Shown one piece after another: positions 28,414 to 36,764 of a stretch of DNA of 64,000 nt. A program made the position numbers and the translations under genes. The notes beneath the pieces were generated by a model. That model did no database searches, was not told the DNA's origin, and saw nothing but the letters and a program-made list of their open reading frames with translations. The stretch comes from CAMDHY01 sp046156265 (GTDB lineage Bacteria; Pseudomonadota; Alphaproteobacteria; Rhizobiales; Segnochrobactraceae). The stretch lies in NCBI RefSeq assembly GCF_046156265.1, contig NZ_JAWDIR010000045.1, forward strand, positions 186,001 to 250,000, read 5' to 3'. Position 1 is the first letter of the stretch. The number at the start of each line of letters is the position of its first letter.

Positions 28414-29892
28414 ATGCCCCTTCCCCTCAAGCGCGCGGCGGCGATCGGTGGTGGCGTCATCGGCGGCGGCTGGATCGCCCGGCTGATCCTCAACGGCGTC
28501 GACGTCGCCGTCCACGACCCAAACCCGGAGGCGCCGCGCCAGGTCGGCGAGATGCTGGCGAACGCCGCCCGTGCCTACGCCCGGCTCGGCCTCACGCTGC
28601 CGGCGCGCGGACGCCTCTCGTTCCACGCCTCGATCGCCGAGGCGGTGGCCGGCTCCGAGCTCGTGCAAGAGAGTGCGCCCGAGCAGGAGGACCTCAAGGT
28701 CCGCCTACTCGCCGAGATCGACCGCCACGCCCCGGCGGACGCCATCATCGGCTCCTCGACCTCCGGGCTGCTGCCGACGCGGCTGCAGGTCGGCATGGCC
28801 CACCCCGAGCGCCTCGTCGTCGCCCACCCGTTCAACCCGGTCTATCTGCTGCCGCTCGTCGAGATCGTCGGCGGCGAGAAGACGTCCGCCGAGGCCATCG
28901 CCCGCGCCAAGGCGATCTATGCCTCCCTCGGCATGAAGCCGCTGCATGTGCGCAAGGAAATCGACGCCTTCATCGCCGACCGCATCCTCGAGGCCTACTG
29001 GCGCGAGGCGCTGTGGCTGGTGGCCGACGGCATCGCCACGGTGGAAGAGGTCGACGACGCCATCCGCTACGGCGCGGGCCTGCGCTGGGCGGCGATGGGC
29101 ACCTTCCAGGTCTACCGCATCGCCGGCGGCGAGGCGGGCATGCGCCACTTCATCAGCCAGTTCGGACCGGCGCTCCAGTGGCCGTGGACGAAGCTCACCG
29201 ACGTGCCGGAACTCACGGACGGCCTCATCGACGAGATCACCGCGCAGTCGGACGCGCAGGCAGGCGCGCTCGGCATCCGCGACCTCGAGCGCAAGCGCGA
29301 CGACTGCCTGACGGCCATCCTGACGGCGCTCGAAGGCGAGGACTGGGGCGCCGGCGCTGTGCTCGCCGCCCAGCGCGTCCGCCTCGCCGAGACGATCGCC
29401 GCAGCCGGTCCGGCGGCCCGCCCCCTCCCCCTGCACACCGCCACGGTGCCGCCGGAGTGGGTCGACTACAACGGCCACATGACGGAGCACCGCTATCTCG
29501 AGGTCTTCGCCGATGCTTCCGATGCGCTGATCGCAAAGCTCGGCGTCGACGCCGCCTACCTCGCCGGCGGCCGCTCGCTCTACACGGTGGAGACGCGCAT
29601 CCGCTATTTGCGTGAGGTGAAGGCGGGGGCACGGCTCGCCGTCTCCACCTGGCTCCTCGGCCACGACGATAAGCGCGTCTCCTACGTGCACGAGATGAGC
29701 GACGCCGACACCGGCGAGGCGGTCGCCACCGGCGAGCACATGCTCCTGCACGTCGACACCGCCGGCAGCCGCGCGACGCCGATGCCGGCGGAGATGGTCG
29801 CCCGGATCGTCGCGCTGGTGGCGGCGCACCGTCCGGCGACCCCGCCGCGCTACGCCGGGAGAGGGATGCGGCAACTCACCGGCAGCTTGTGA
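28414..29892 (+). CDS. cdhA: L-carnitine dehydrogenase fused to betainyl-CoA thioesterase
   Basis: This 492-residue protein has two parts. The N-terminal ~320 residues are a 3-hydroxyacyl-CoA-dehydrogenase-fold enzyme, with NAD loop AAIGGGVIGGGWIARLI, a QESAPEQEDLK segment, SSTSGLLPTRLQ, and the catalytic HPFNPVYLLPLVE. The C-terminal ~150 residues are a hot-dog thioesterase with VPPEWVDYNGHMTEHRYLEV and YLREVKAGARLAVSTWLLG. The first domain oxidises L-carnitine to 3-dehydrocarnitine; the second would hydrolyse betainyl-CoA, produced by CdhC, to glycine betaine. In Pseudomonas these are separate genes cdhA and cdhB; the fusion is known in Rhizobiales. Downstream of betaine the pathway is not in the window. 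Confidence 0.9.
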   Translation: MPLPLKRAAAIGGGVIGGGWIARLILNGVDVAVHDPNPEAPRQVGEMLANAARAYARLGLTLPARGRLSFHASIAEAVAGSELVQESAPEQEDLKVRLLAEIDRHAPADAIIGSSTSGLLPTRLQVGMAHPERLVVAHPFNPVYLLPLVEIVGGEKTSAEAIARAKAIYASLGMKPLHVRKEIDAFIADRILEAYWREALWLVADGIATVEEVDDAIRYGAGLRWAAMGTFQVYRIAGGEAGMRHFISQFGPALQWPWTKLTDVPELTDGLIDEITAQSDAQAGALGIRDLERKRDDCLTAILTALEGEDWGAGAVLAAQRVRLAETIAAAGPAARPLPLHTATVPPEWVDYNGHMTEHRYLEVFADASDALIAKLGVDAAYLAGGRSLYTVETRIRYLREVKAGARLAVSTWLLGHDDKRVSYVHEMSDADTGEAVATGEHMLLHVDTAGSRATPMPAEMVARIVALVAAHRPATPPRYAGRGMRQLTGSL

Positions 29893-29973
29893 AGCCGGCT
29901 AAAGAACACAGAGCGCCTGAACTATCACGCTGCGGCAAAGGCTTGGCTGGTGCGCCGCCGCTCGGCACCGACC

Positions 29974-30489
29974 TCAGCCACGCCCCTCGAACGTCAGGGC
30001 GAGCTTGTCGATGAAGGCGGTCTGGTCGTCAGTTGGCGTGCCCTCCGCGGTCGCCACACGCCGAAGCATGCCGACCAGTTGCCGCCGCTCGGCCATGTCG
30101 ACCCGCGTCATCAGAAGCTTCTGAAAACTGTATGGGACGTATTCCGGGCTTTGGATGTGGCCGGAGAGCCAACGGGCCCGCGCCATTGCCTCGACCGTGT
30201 CGGTGACGCCGAGATCCTCGCGCAGGATCTCTTCGATCGCCTCGACCTCCTTGCTCGTCACGGTTCCGCGGATGCGGGCGACCGCCAGAAGCAGCACGGC
30301 GGCCGCCTCGGCGGGCTCCTGGACGGCGTCGAGCGGCGTGCCGGACGCGCGACGGCGGAAGCCGAAGCGACGCCAGAAGCTCTTCGCCTCATAGGACAGG
30401 TCGTTGGCGGCCGAGGCGGCGTCGCGCATCCGCACGATGAAGAACGCGAGGGTGCCAAGCACGGCGATGGCGCCGAGGATGATGTGCAT
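29974..30489 (-). CDS. TerB-like membrane-anchored protein
   Basis: This 171-residue protein starts with a hydrophobic anchor (MHIILGAIAVLGTLAFFIV), followed by a short basic region (FWRRFGFRRRASG) and a TerB/DjlA-N-like helical domain containing AAAVLLLAVARIRGTVTSKE and VEAIEEILREDLGVTD. The TerB domain is linked to metal or envelope stress, but no tellurite-resistance genes are nearby. The ATG at 30489 puts the anchor at the N terminus; longer readings add unrelated Pro/Arg-rich sequence. It is transcribed away from the carnitine genes' strand and has its own spacer upstream (30490-30706). Confidence 0.75.
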   Translation of the reverse strand: MHIILGAIAVLGTLAFFIVRMRDAASAANDLSYEAKSFWRRFGFRRRASGTPLDAVQEPAEAAAVLLLAVARIRGTVTSKEVEAIEEILREDLGVTDTVEAMARARWLSGHIQSPEYVPYSFQKLLMTRVDMAERRQLVGMLRRVATAEGTPTDDQTAFIDKLALTFEGRG

Positions 30490-30633
30490 GGTCGCGGCGA
30501 GGCTCCGAGGCGACGACAGATGGCGCTCACCGGTTCCCGGCCCGCTCGACGGTCGAGCTGGGTCCCCCAGTCGCGCAGGTGGCGAGGCAGGCGCACTCTC
30601 TGAGCAAGACCGCGGCCGTTGCCGGGGTCCGAT

Positions 30634-30660
30634 CATGGTTCGCCGTGACGGCCAACCATG
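30634..30660. repeat. Imperfect 27-bp inverted repeat downstream of yidD
   Basis: CATGGTTCGCC and GGCCAACCATG pair at 10 of 11 positions around GTGAC. It lies 47 bp beyond the yidD stop and upstream of the TerB-like gene. It could be a terminator-like stem for yidD or an operator for the TerB-like gene; there is no T-run. Confidence 0.4.
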
Positions 30661-30706
30661 CGTGAATTTCTGTGGGCCTGCAACTTTGCGGATAGTCTGT
30701 GCAGCG

Positions 30707-31066
30707 TCAGGTCCCTGCGCCGTCGAGCCGCGTCGTCGGGTCGATGTGGCGGCCGGTCCAGCGGCCGTAGCGCCAGGGGGTCCACCAGCGCGCGTCGGTG
30801 GGAACCTGCTCGGGTACCGGATCATAGCCAGAGGCGCCGAGGGGGTTGCAGCGGATGAGGCGGGCGAGCGTCATCCAGCCGCCGGCCCAGGCGCCGTGGC
30901 GGCGGATCGCCTCCTCGCCATAGGCCGAGCAGGTCGGCAGATAGCGGCACCACTGGCCGAGGAAGGGCGACAGTGTCAGCCGGTAGAGCCCGATCAGCAC
31001 CAGCATCGCCCGCGCCGCCGGGCCGATGGGGCGGCCCGGGCGTGGCGGCGGGCAGTTCGCACACAT
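30707..31066 (-). CDS. yidD: Membrane protein insertion efficiency factor YidD
   Basis: This 119-residue protein carries the YidD signature: LVLIGLYRLTLSPFLGQWCR, YLPTCSAYGEEAIRRHGAW and RLIRCNPLGASGYDPVP, with the three conserved cysteines. YidD is a small membrane-associated protein that assists YidC in inserting inner-membrane proteins. It is usually next to rnpA and yidC, but in Rhizobiales it is found beside the Fe-S scaffold, folE and hisI genes, as here. The N terminus has a short extension (MCANCPPPRPGRPIG) compared with the typical ~85-residue form. Confidence 0.92.
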   Translation of the reverse strand: MCANCPPPRPGRPIGPAARAMLVLIGLYRLTLSPFLGQWCRYLPTCSAYGEEAIRRHGAWAGGWMTLARLIRCNPLGASGYDPVPEQVPTDARWWTPWRYGRWTGRHIDPTTRLDGAGT

Positions 31067-31177
31067 CGCTTGTCTCCGTCGCTCGCTCCGCGGCCAGACG
31101 CCACGGGGGACCCCGCGGACCGATGATGCGGCACGTCTGACGAAAGTGGGTGCGGCAACCAGCGCCAGCGCCGCCCG

Positions 31178-31645
31178 TCAGCCGCCGACGCCAGCGGCCG
31201 CGGGCGCCGCCCCCGCCCGCTTCGCCTCGATCTGGTCGAGGGCATCGACGACGGCGTCGAAGGTCAGCATCGTCGAGGCATGGCGAGCCTTGTAGTCCCG
31301 CACCGGCTCCAGCACGGAAAGCTCGGCGAAGCGGCCGGTCGGCGCCGGGCCGTTTTCCTTCAGCATCCGTCGCATCGTCTCGCGCAGCGCCCGCAATTCT
31401 TCCGTGCTCGCGCCGACGACAGTCTGTGCCATCAGCGATGACGACGCCTGGCCGAGCGCGCAGGCGCGCACCTCGTGGGCGAAGTCGACGACCTGGTCGC
31501 CCTCGACGGAGAGGTCTACGGTCACCGTCGAGCCACACAGCCGCGAGTGCGCCGTCGCCGTGGCGCCGGGAGCCTCGAGCCGGCCGAGCCGCGGGATGTT
31601 GGCGGCGTGGGCGAGGATCTTGTCGTTGTAGAGCGCGTCGAGCAT
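31178..31645 (-). CDS. NifU/IscU-like Fe-S assembly scaffold, atypical cysteine set
   Basis: This 155-residue protein has the IscU/NifU-N fold: it begins MLDALYNDKILAHAANIPRL, with SRLCGSTVTVDL (Cys37) and EVRACALGQASSSLMAQ (Cys62). In classical IscU the third cluster ligand is in an HCSVL-type motif; here the equivalent is RHASTMLTF, with alanine (residue 123) instead of Cys. The Asp after the first Cys is also replaced by Ser. It may therefore work in Fe-S transfer rather than classical scaffold assembly, which is inference. The start is at the ATG at 31645. It lies between yidD and folE, a conserved Rhizobiales neighbourhood. Confidence 0.82.
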   Translation of the reverse strand: MLDALYNDKILAHAANIPRLGRLEAPGATATAHSRLCGSTVTVDLSVEGDQVVDFAHEVRACALGQASSSLMAQTVVGASTEELRALRETMRRMLKENGPAPTGRFAELSVLEPVRDYKARHASTMLTFDAVVDALDQIEAKRAGAAPAAAGVGG

Positions 31646-31873
31646 CGCTTGCTCCGGATCGGCGGAACGGTGCGACCCTGTTCCCGCCAGCCCGTCACAA
31701 GGACCACAGCTGCCGTTTCCGGATCGTCGCCAAGCCACTATATAGGAACGGTCGGTGTTGGTTCGCCATTGGGCATGGGTGAAACCGTGACCAGACCCGC
31801 CGGATGGGCCGACTGGTCCGTTTGAGCGGGCGCCCCGTATAGCGGCGCGACACAAGTCGACGGGAGAGCCCCG
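31646..31873. promoter_or_regulatory. Divergent promoter region, Fe-S scaffold / folE
   Basis: This 228-bp spacer between divergent genes contains an AT-rich CACTATATAGGAACG tract at 31737-31751, whose TATATA core (31739-31744) is nearly symmetrical and could serve as a -10 element on either strand. It is ~95 nt from the scaffold ATG and ~130 nt from the folE ATG. No -35 box was fixed. Confidence 0.35.
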
Positions 31874-32506
31874 ATGGATGCCATCGTGAAGAACATAGCC
31901 GATCGCCGTGCCGAAGTGCCCCGTGCGCCCGTCACCCGCCCCACCCGCGAAGAAGCGGAGGCCGCCGTTCGCACGCTCCTGGCGTGGACCGGCGACGACC
32001 CTGACCGCGAGGGCCTGGTCGATACGCCCCGCCGCGTCGTGCGCGCCTATGAGGAGCTCTACAAGGGCTACCGCGAGGATGCGGCCACGATGCTGTCGCG
32101 CACCTTCGAGGAGGTCGGCGGCTACGACGACATCGTGCTGGTGCGCGACATCCCGTTCTTCTCGCACTGCGAGCACCACATGGTGCCGTTCATCGGCCGC
32201 GCCCACGTCGCCTACTACCCGTCGGAGGGCGTCGTCGGCCTGTCGAAGATCGCCCGCCTGGTCGACGTCTTCGCCCGTCGCCTGCAGACGCAGGAGAACC
32301 TGACGGCGCAGATCATCTCGACGATGGACGAGCATCTGAAGCCGCGCGGCATCGCGGTGATGATCGAGGCCGAGCATCAGTGTATGTCGATGCGCGGCGT
32401 CCAGAAGCAGGGCGCCTCGACGATCACCAGCCAGTTCACCGGCGTCTTCCGGGACGATCCGGCCGAGCAGGTTCGTTTCATGACCATGGTGCGCGGCTTC
32501 CGCTGA
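31874..32506 (+). CDS. folE: GTP cyclohydrolase I
   Basis: This 210-residue protein is FolE type I, with the zinc-binding PFFSHCEHHMVPFIGRAHVA and EAEHQCMSMRGVQKQGAST, the QTQENLTAQI motif and a TPRRVVRAYEEL segment. It converts GTP to 7,8-dihydroneopterin triphosphate, the first step of folate and tetrahydrobiopterin synthesis, as a cytoplasmic decamer. The gene is complete and lies just upstream of hisI. Start at the ATG at 31874. Confidence 0.96.
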   Translation: MDAIVKNIADRRAEVPRAPVTRPTREEAEAAVRTLLAWTGDDPDREGLVDTPRRVVRAYEELYKGYREDAATMLSRTFEEVGGYDDIVLVRDIPFFSHCEHHMVPFIGRAHVAYYPSEGVVGLSKIARLVDVFARRLQTQENLTAQIISTMDEHLKPRGIAVMIEAEHQCMSMRGVQKQGASTITSQFTGVFRDDPAEQVRFMTMVRGFR

Positions 32507-32523
32507 GCCGCCACCCGAGCGGT

Positions 32524-32991
32524 GTGGCGGTGGACGGTTTGGACGCGCGATTTCCCTCCCCTGGCGGCAAGCATGACCTCGAGGCCGGCGTCACCCTGAC
32601 GCCGCGCTTCGACGCCCACGGACTTGTGACCGCCGTCGTCACCGACGCGGGCGACGGCACCGTTCTCATGCTCGCCCACATGAACGCCGAGGCACTCGCC
32701 CTCACCGTCGAAACCGGCATCGCGCACTACTACAGCCGCTCGCGCCAGGCGCTCTGGAAGAAGGGCGAAACCTCCGGCTCGCAACAGCGGGTCGAGGAGA
32801 TGCTCGTCGACTGCGACCAGGACGCCGTGTGGATCAGGGTGCGGGTCGAGGGCAGCGGCGCGAGCTGCCACACCGGCCGCCGCTCCTGCTTCTACCGCTC
32901 CGTGCCGCTCGGCCAGACCGGCGCCCCGCTCGTCTTCGTCGAGGCCGAGCCGATGGTCGATCCGGAACAGCTCTACGGCGGCAAGACATAG
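32524..32991 (+). CDS. hisI: Phosphoribosyl-AMP cyclohydrolase
   Basis: This 155-residue protein is HisI of the monofunctional type. It has VTLTPRFDAHGLVTAVVTD, MLAHMNAEALALTVETG, HYYSRSRQALWKKGETSG, the metal-binding DCDQDAVW, and a C-terminal CHTGRRSCFYR. It opens the adenine ring of phosphoribosyl-AMP in the third step of histidine biosynthesis; HisE is not fused. There is no ATG; GTG at 32524 (or 32530) is the likely start, 18 bp after folE. Confidence 0.93.
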   Translation: MAVDGLDARFPSPGGKHDLEAGVTLTPRFDAHGLVTAVVTDAGDGTVLMLAHMNAEALALTVETGIAHYYSRSRQALWKKGETSGSQQRVEEMLVDCDQDAVWIRVRVEGSGASCHTGRRSCFYRSVPLGQTGAPLVFVEAEPMVDPEQLYGGKT

Positions 32992-33174
32992 AGGATCGGG
33001 GAACGCTCCCTCGCGGTCCGCCTTGCACTTTCGTCTGACACCGGCCGACGGGCGGCGCCCGAGACTGGCCGTCCGGCAAATCGTCCGCTACCGTCGCTCA
33101 TTCGTCGCAGGTCTACTGCGCGCACAGGGGAAACACCGCCGGAGCGTCCGCGCCCGGTACCAGGGAGGATGTCC

Positions 33175-34161
33175 ATGACGATCACGCGCCGTCTCGCACT
33201 CGCCGCCGGCTTTCTCGCCGCGGCCGCGCTGCCCGCCTTCGCCCAGGGCGACTACCCCTCCAAGCCGATCACCATGATCGTGCCCTTCGCAGCCGGCGGC
33301 CCGACCGACACCATCGCCCGCATCGTCGGCGAGAACATGAGCAAGACGCTCGGTCAGCAGATCGTCGTGGAAAACGTCGCCGGCGCCGGCGGCACCACCG
33401 GCGCGACCCGCGGCAAGGACGCGGCGAACGACGGTTACACCATCATGATGGGCCACATGGGCACCCATGCCGCCTCGGTGGCGCTGTACCCGAACCTCGC
33501 CTACGACCCGACCACCGACTTCGCCCCCGTTGGCCTCGCCGCCGGCACGCCGGTTCTGATCCTCGCCCGCAAGGACTTCCCGGCCGAGACGCTCGCCGAG
33601 TTCATCGAGGTGGCGAAGAAGGAGGGCGCGGCCCTCAACAACGCCAACGCCGGCGTCGGCTCGGTCTCGCACGTGAGCTGCCTGTTCTTCAACGCGCTGA
33701 CCGGTGCGAAGCCGACCGAGATCCCCTACAAGGGCACCGGCCCGGCACTGAACGACCTCATCGCCGGCCAGGTCGACTACCTCTGCGACCAGATCGTCAA
33801 CGCCGCCCCGCAGATCCAGGCCGGCACCATCAAGGCCTACGCGATCGGCATCCCGGAGCGCTCGCCGGCCCTGCCGGACGTGCCGACCTCCGCCGAGGCG
33901 GGCCTGCCGGACTGGCAGGTGCAGGCCTGGAACGCGATCTTCGCCCCGGCCGGCACCGATCCGGCGATCGTCGCCAAGCTCTCCGCCGCCCTCGACACCG
34001 CCCTCGACGACGAGACGGTGCAGAAGCGCCTCCTCGAGCTCGGCAGCGTCATCCCGGAGAAGAACCTGCGCACCTCCGACGGCCTCGGCGCCCACGTGAA
34101 GTCGGAGATCGCCAAGTGGTCGCCGATCATCAAGGAATCCGGCGTCACCGTCGGCAACTGA
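33175..34161 (+). CDS. tctC: Tricarboxylate transporter (TTT) substrate-binding protein
   Basis: This ~328-residue periplasmic binding protein of the Bug/TctC family has a signal peptide ending ...AAALPAFA, then YPSKPITMIVPFAAGGPTD (the family signature), GATRGKDAANDGYTI, a LFFNALTGAKPTEIPYKGTG segment and the conserved PDVPTSAEAGLPDWQVQAWN block. The ATG at 33175 is chosen because AGGGAGG lies 6 nt upstream; an ATG at 33169 lies immediately after that site and is less suitable. The tctB and tctA genes follow in an operon. The substrate is a carboxylate such as citrate or tricarballylate, but cannot be specified. Confidence 0.92.
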   Translation: MTITRRLALAAGFLAAAALPAFAQGDYPSKPITMIVPFAAGGPTDTIARIVGENMSKTLGQQIVVENVAGAGGTTGATRGKDAANDGYTIMMGHMGTHAASVALYPNLAYDPTTDFAPVGLAAGTPVLILARKDFPAETLAEFIEVAKKEGAALNNANAGVGSVSHVSCLFFNALTGAKPTEIPYKGTGPALNDLIAGQVDYLCDQIVNAAPQIQAGTIKAYAIGIPERSPALPDVPTSAEAGLPDWQVQAWNAIFAPAGTDPAIVAKLSAALDTALDDETVQKRLLELGSVIPEKNLRTSDGLGAHVKSEIAKWSPIIKESGVTVGN

Positions 34162-34186
34162 CCGGCACGCGCCGGGAGGCGGGGGC

Positions 34187-34669
34187 GTGAGCGAGCCCGG
34201 CAACGCGAAGCGGCGGACTCCGCCGCTCCGCCGCACCAACGTGGTGGCGGGGCTGGCGCTCGTCGCGCTCGGCGCAGTCGCCTTCTGGCTCACCGCCGAC
34301 CTCGCCGGCAGCCGCGGCCCGCTGCTCGGGCCCGGCAGCCTGCCGCGCGCCGCGGCCGGCATCATCCTCGGCCTCGGCGTCGTGATCGCCGCCATCGGCT
34401 GGCTCTACGAGGACGACCCGGCGGCGCGCTGGCGGCTGCGCGGGCCACTCTTCCTGCTCGGCAGCGTGCTGGTGTTCGCACTCCTGGTCCGCACGCTCGG
34501 GCTCGCCGTGGCGACGCCGGCAGCGATCCTCGTCGGCGGACTGGCCAGTCCGGAGACGCGGCCTTTGGAAATCGTCATCTTCGCGGTGGCGCTTACCGCC
34601 TTCTGCATCGGCCTGTTCCGCTACGCCCTCGGGCTGCCGATCCCGATCGCACCGTGGGCCGGCCTGTGA
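34187..34669 (+). CDS. tctB: Tripartite tricarboxylate transporter small membrane subunit
   Basis: This 160-residue protein has four hydrophobic segments (VVAGLALVALGAVAFWLT, AAGIILGLGVVIAAIGWL, LFLLGSVLVFALLVRTLGLA, IFAVALTAFCIGLFRYALG), typical of the TctB four-helix subunit. It uses a GTG start 25 bp after tctC. It forms the inner-membrane complex with TctA and takes substrate from the periplasmic TctC protein. Sequence is weakly conserved in this family, so the assignment rests on topology and gene order. Confidence 0.9.
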   Translation: MSEPGNAKRRTPPLRRTNVVAGLALVALGAVAFWLTADLAGSRGPLLGPGSLPRAAAGIILGLGVVIAAIGWLYEDDPAARWRLRGPLFLLGSVLVFALLVRTLGLAVATPAAILVGGLASPETRPLEIVIFAVALTAFCIGLFRYALGLPIPIAPWAGL

Positions 34670-34706
34670 GGCCCGCCTCCCGCTCCGACGCGGACGGAGG
34701 CGGCGC

Positions 34707-36209
34707 TTGAGCGAACTCCTGTCCCATCTGCAGCTCGGCTTCGGCGTCGCGCTGACCATCCAGAACATCGGCTTCTGCTTCATCGGCTGCCTCGTCGGCA
34801 CCCTCGTCGGCGTGCTGCCGGGCGTCGGGCCGATCGCGACGATCGCCATCCTGCTGCCGATCACCTTCGGCCTCGAGCCGGTGAGCGCCCTCATCATGCT
34901 CGCCGGCATCTACTACGGCGCCCAGTACGGCGGCTCGACGACTGCGATCCTCGTCAACATCCCCGGCGAGGCGACCGCCGTCGTCACCACGCTCGACGGC
35001 CACCAGATGGCCAAGCAGGGCCGCGCCGGCATCGCGCTCGGCATCGCCGCCATCGGCTCGTTCATCGCCGGCACCTTCGCGACGCTGCTGATCGCCGCGA
35101 TCGGCGCGCCCTTGTCGCGGCTCGCGCTTCTGTTCGGGGCCGCGGACTATTTCTCGCTGATGGTGCTCGGCATCGTGTTTGCCGTCGTGCTGGCGAGCGG
35201 CTCGATTCTGAAGGCGATCGCCATGATCACCGTCGGCATCCTGCTGTCGACGGTCGGCCTCGATCTCGAGACCGGTGAGCCGCGCCTGACGCTCGGCCTC
35301 GACCATCTCTCGGACGGCATCGACTTCGCCGTGCTGGCCATGGGACTGTTCGGTTTCGCGGAGATCCTGCGCAACCTCGACGACCCGGAGCCGCGCGAGA
35401 CCGTGCGCGAGCGCATCGGCCGGCTGTTGCCGAACCGGGAGGACTTCCGCGCATCGGCGCTGCCGATCGCCCGCGGGACGGTGATCGGCGGCATCCTCGG
35501 CATCCTGCCCGGCAACGGCGCCGTGCTGGGGCCTTTCGCCTCCTACACCGTCGAAAAGAGGATCGCCCGCGATCCCTCGCGGTTCGGCAAGGGTGCCATC
35601 GAGGGCGTCGCCGGGCCGGAATCGGCCAACAACGCCGGCGCGCAGACCGCGTTCATCCCGCTCCTCACGCTCGGCATTCCGCCCAATGCGGTGATGGCGC
35701 TGATGGTGGGCGCGATGACCATCCACGGGGTCGTGCCCGGCCCGCAGGTGATGACGCGCAACCCGGAGCTGTTCTGGGGGATGATCGCCTCGATGTGGAT
35801 CGGCAACCTGATGCTGCTCGTCATCAACCTGCCGCTGATCGGGGTATGGGTGCGCTTCCTGAAGGTGCCCTACCGGCTGATGTTCCCGGCGATCCTGGCG
35901 TTCTGCTGCATCGGCATCTACTCGGTGAACAACCAGCCGTTCGACGTGGCGCTCGCCGCCTTCTTCGGCCTCGTCGGCTACGCCCTCATCAAGCTGCGCT
36001 TCGAGCCGGCACCGCTCTTGCTCGGCTTCGTCCTTGGCGAGCTGATGGAAGAGTATCTCCGGCGCGCGATGCTCCTGTCGCGCGGCGACCCGATGGTGTT
36101 CCTCGAGCGGCCGCTGTCGGCGACCCTGCTCGTGCTCGCCACGCTGATCCTGGTGCTGGCGCTGCTGCCGTCGCTCCGCCGCAAGCGCGATGAGGCCTTC
36201 CAGGAGTGA
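34707..36209 (+). CDS. tctA: Tripartite tricarboxylate transporter large permease
   Basis: This 500-residue inner-membrane protein has about 10-12 membrane segments and the TctA hallmarks LVGVLPGVGPIATIAILLPI, ILVNIPGEATAVVTTLDGHQ, a second LGILPGNGAVLGPFASY loop, and PESANNAGAQTAFIPLLTLG. TTG is the start, with GGAGG 6 nt upstream. It is the pore subunit of the sodium- or proton-coupled TTT importer with TctB and TctC. A hairpin at 36217-36249 follows its stop. Confidence 0.93.
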   Translation: MSELLSHLQLGFGVALTIQNIGFCFIGCLVGTLVGVLPGVGPIATIAILLPITFGLEPVSALIMLAGIYYGAQYGGSTTAILVNIPGEATAVVTTLDGHQMAKQGRAGIALGIAAIGSFIAGTFATLLIAAIGAPLSRLALLFGAADYFSLMVLGIVFAVVLASGSILKAIAMITVGILLSTVGLDLETGEPRLTLGLDHLSDGIDFAVLAMGLFGFAEILRNLDDPEPRETVRERIGRLLPNREDFRASALPIARGTVIGGILGILPGNGAVLGPFASYTVEKRIARDPSRFGKGAIEGVAGPESANNAGAQTAFIPLLTLGIPPNAVMALMVGAMTIHGVVPGPQVMTRNPELFWGMIASMWIGNLMLLVINLPLIGVWVRFLKVPYRLMFPAILAFCCIGIYSVNNQPFDVALAAFFGLVGYALIKLRFEPAPLLLGFVLGELMEEYLRRAMLLSRGDPMVFLERPLSATLLVLATLILVLALLPSLRRKRDEAFQE

Positions 36210-36216
36210 GTGGCGC

Positions 36217-36249
36217 GCCGACCGGGGACGTGTCGTGCGCCCCGTCGGC
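36217..36249 (+). terminator. Probable terminator of the tctCBA operon
   Basis: GCCGACCGGGG (36217-36227) pairs with CCCCGTCGGC (36240-36249), with one bulged base and a 12-nt loop, 8 bp after the tctA stop. The following bases are pyrimidine-rich (CAGCCTTTCCCTCCTCCT) rather than a pure T-run. Confidence 0.45.
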
Positions 36250-36386
36250 CAGCCTTTCCCTCCTCCTGTGCGAGAAGCGCCGTAGGACGGCGGCGCCGGC
36301 GACGTTGGAGCCGGGGGAGGTCGTTCGTGGTGGTCGTTTCCGCGCGGGGGCCTGTGGCTGACCTCGTGCACGGAAGGAAGCGCCTC

Positions 36387-36764
36387 ATGCCGGCAAATGT
36401 CTCTCCGCCCCTCTCCCGACGCGGCTTCGCCCTGGCGGCGGCGGCCGCCGCCCTGCTGGCGACCCCCGCCCTCGCCCATCACGGCTGGTCTTCCTATGAT
36501 TCCAACACGCTGGTGACGATCGAGGGCCCGATCCTCGCCGCCGACACCGGCTTTCCGCACGCCCACATCGAGCTCCAGCACGAGGGCGAGCGCTGGGACA
36601 TCGTGCTGGCGCCACCCTCGCGCATGACGGCCCGCGGCCTGCCGGACGGTGCGCTGGCGGAAGGCGTCGTCGTCCGGGTGGAAGGCTACCCGAGCACTGA
36701 GACGGAGTGGGAGCTGCGGGCGGAGACGATCACCGTCGACGACAAGACGGTCCAGCTGCGCTGA
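36387..36764 (+). CDS. DUF6152 family secreted protein
   Basis: This 125-residue protein has a Tat-like N terminus (LSRRGFALAAAAAALLATPA) and a mature part beginning AHHGWSSYDSNTLVTIEGPI, the DUF6152 signature. The family is a small periplasmic beta-rich domain, often encoded with a membrane protein in proteobacteria. Its role is unknown; metal or copper handling has been suggested only by context elsewhere. The stop overlaps the ATG of the next gene by 1 nt (TGATG), so they form a unit. Confidence 0.82.
   Translation: MPANVSPPLSRRGFALAAAAAALLATPALAHHGWSSYDSNTLVTIEGPILAADTGFPHAHIELQHEGERWDIVLAPPSRMTARGLPDGALAEGVVVRVEGYPSTETEWELRAETITVDDKTVQLR

Noticed and set aside
31178..31645. Nitrogen-fixation NifU
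   Set aside because: Only the N-terminal scaffold domain is present, two cluster ligands are replaced, and no nif genes are near; it is the Rhizobiales Fe-S scaffold beside yidD and folE.
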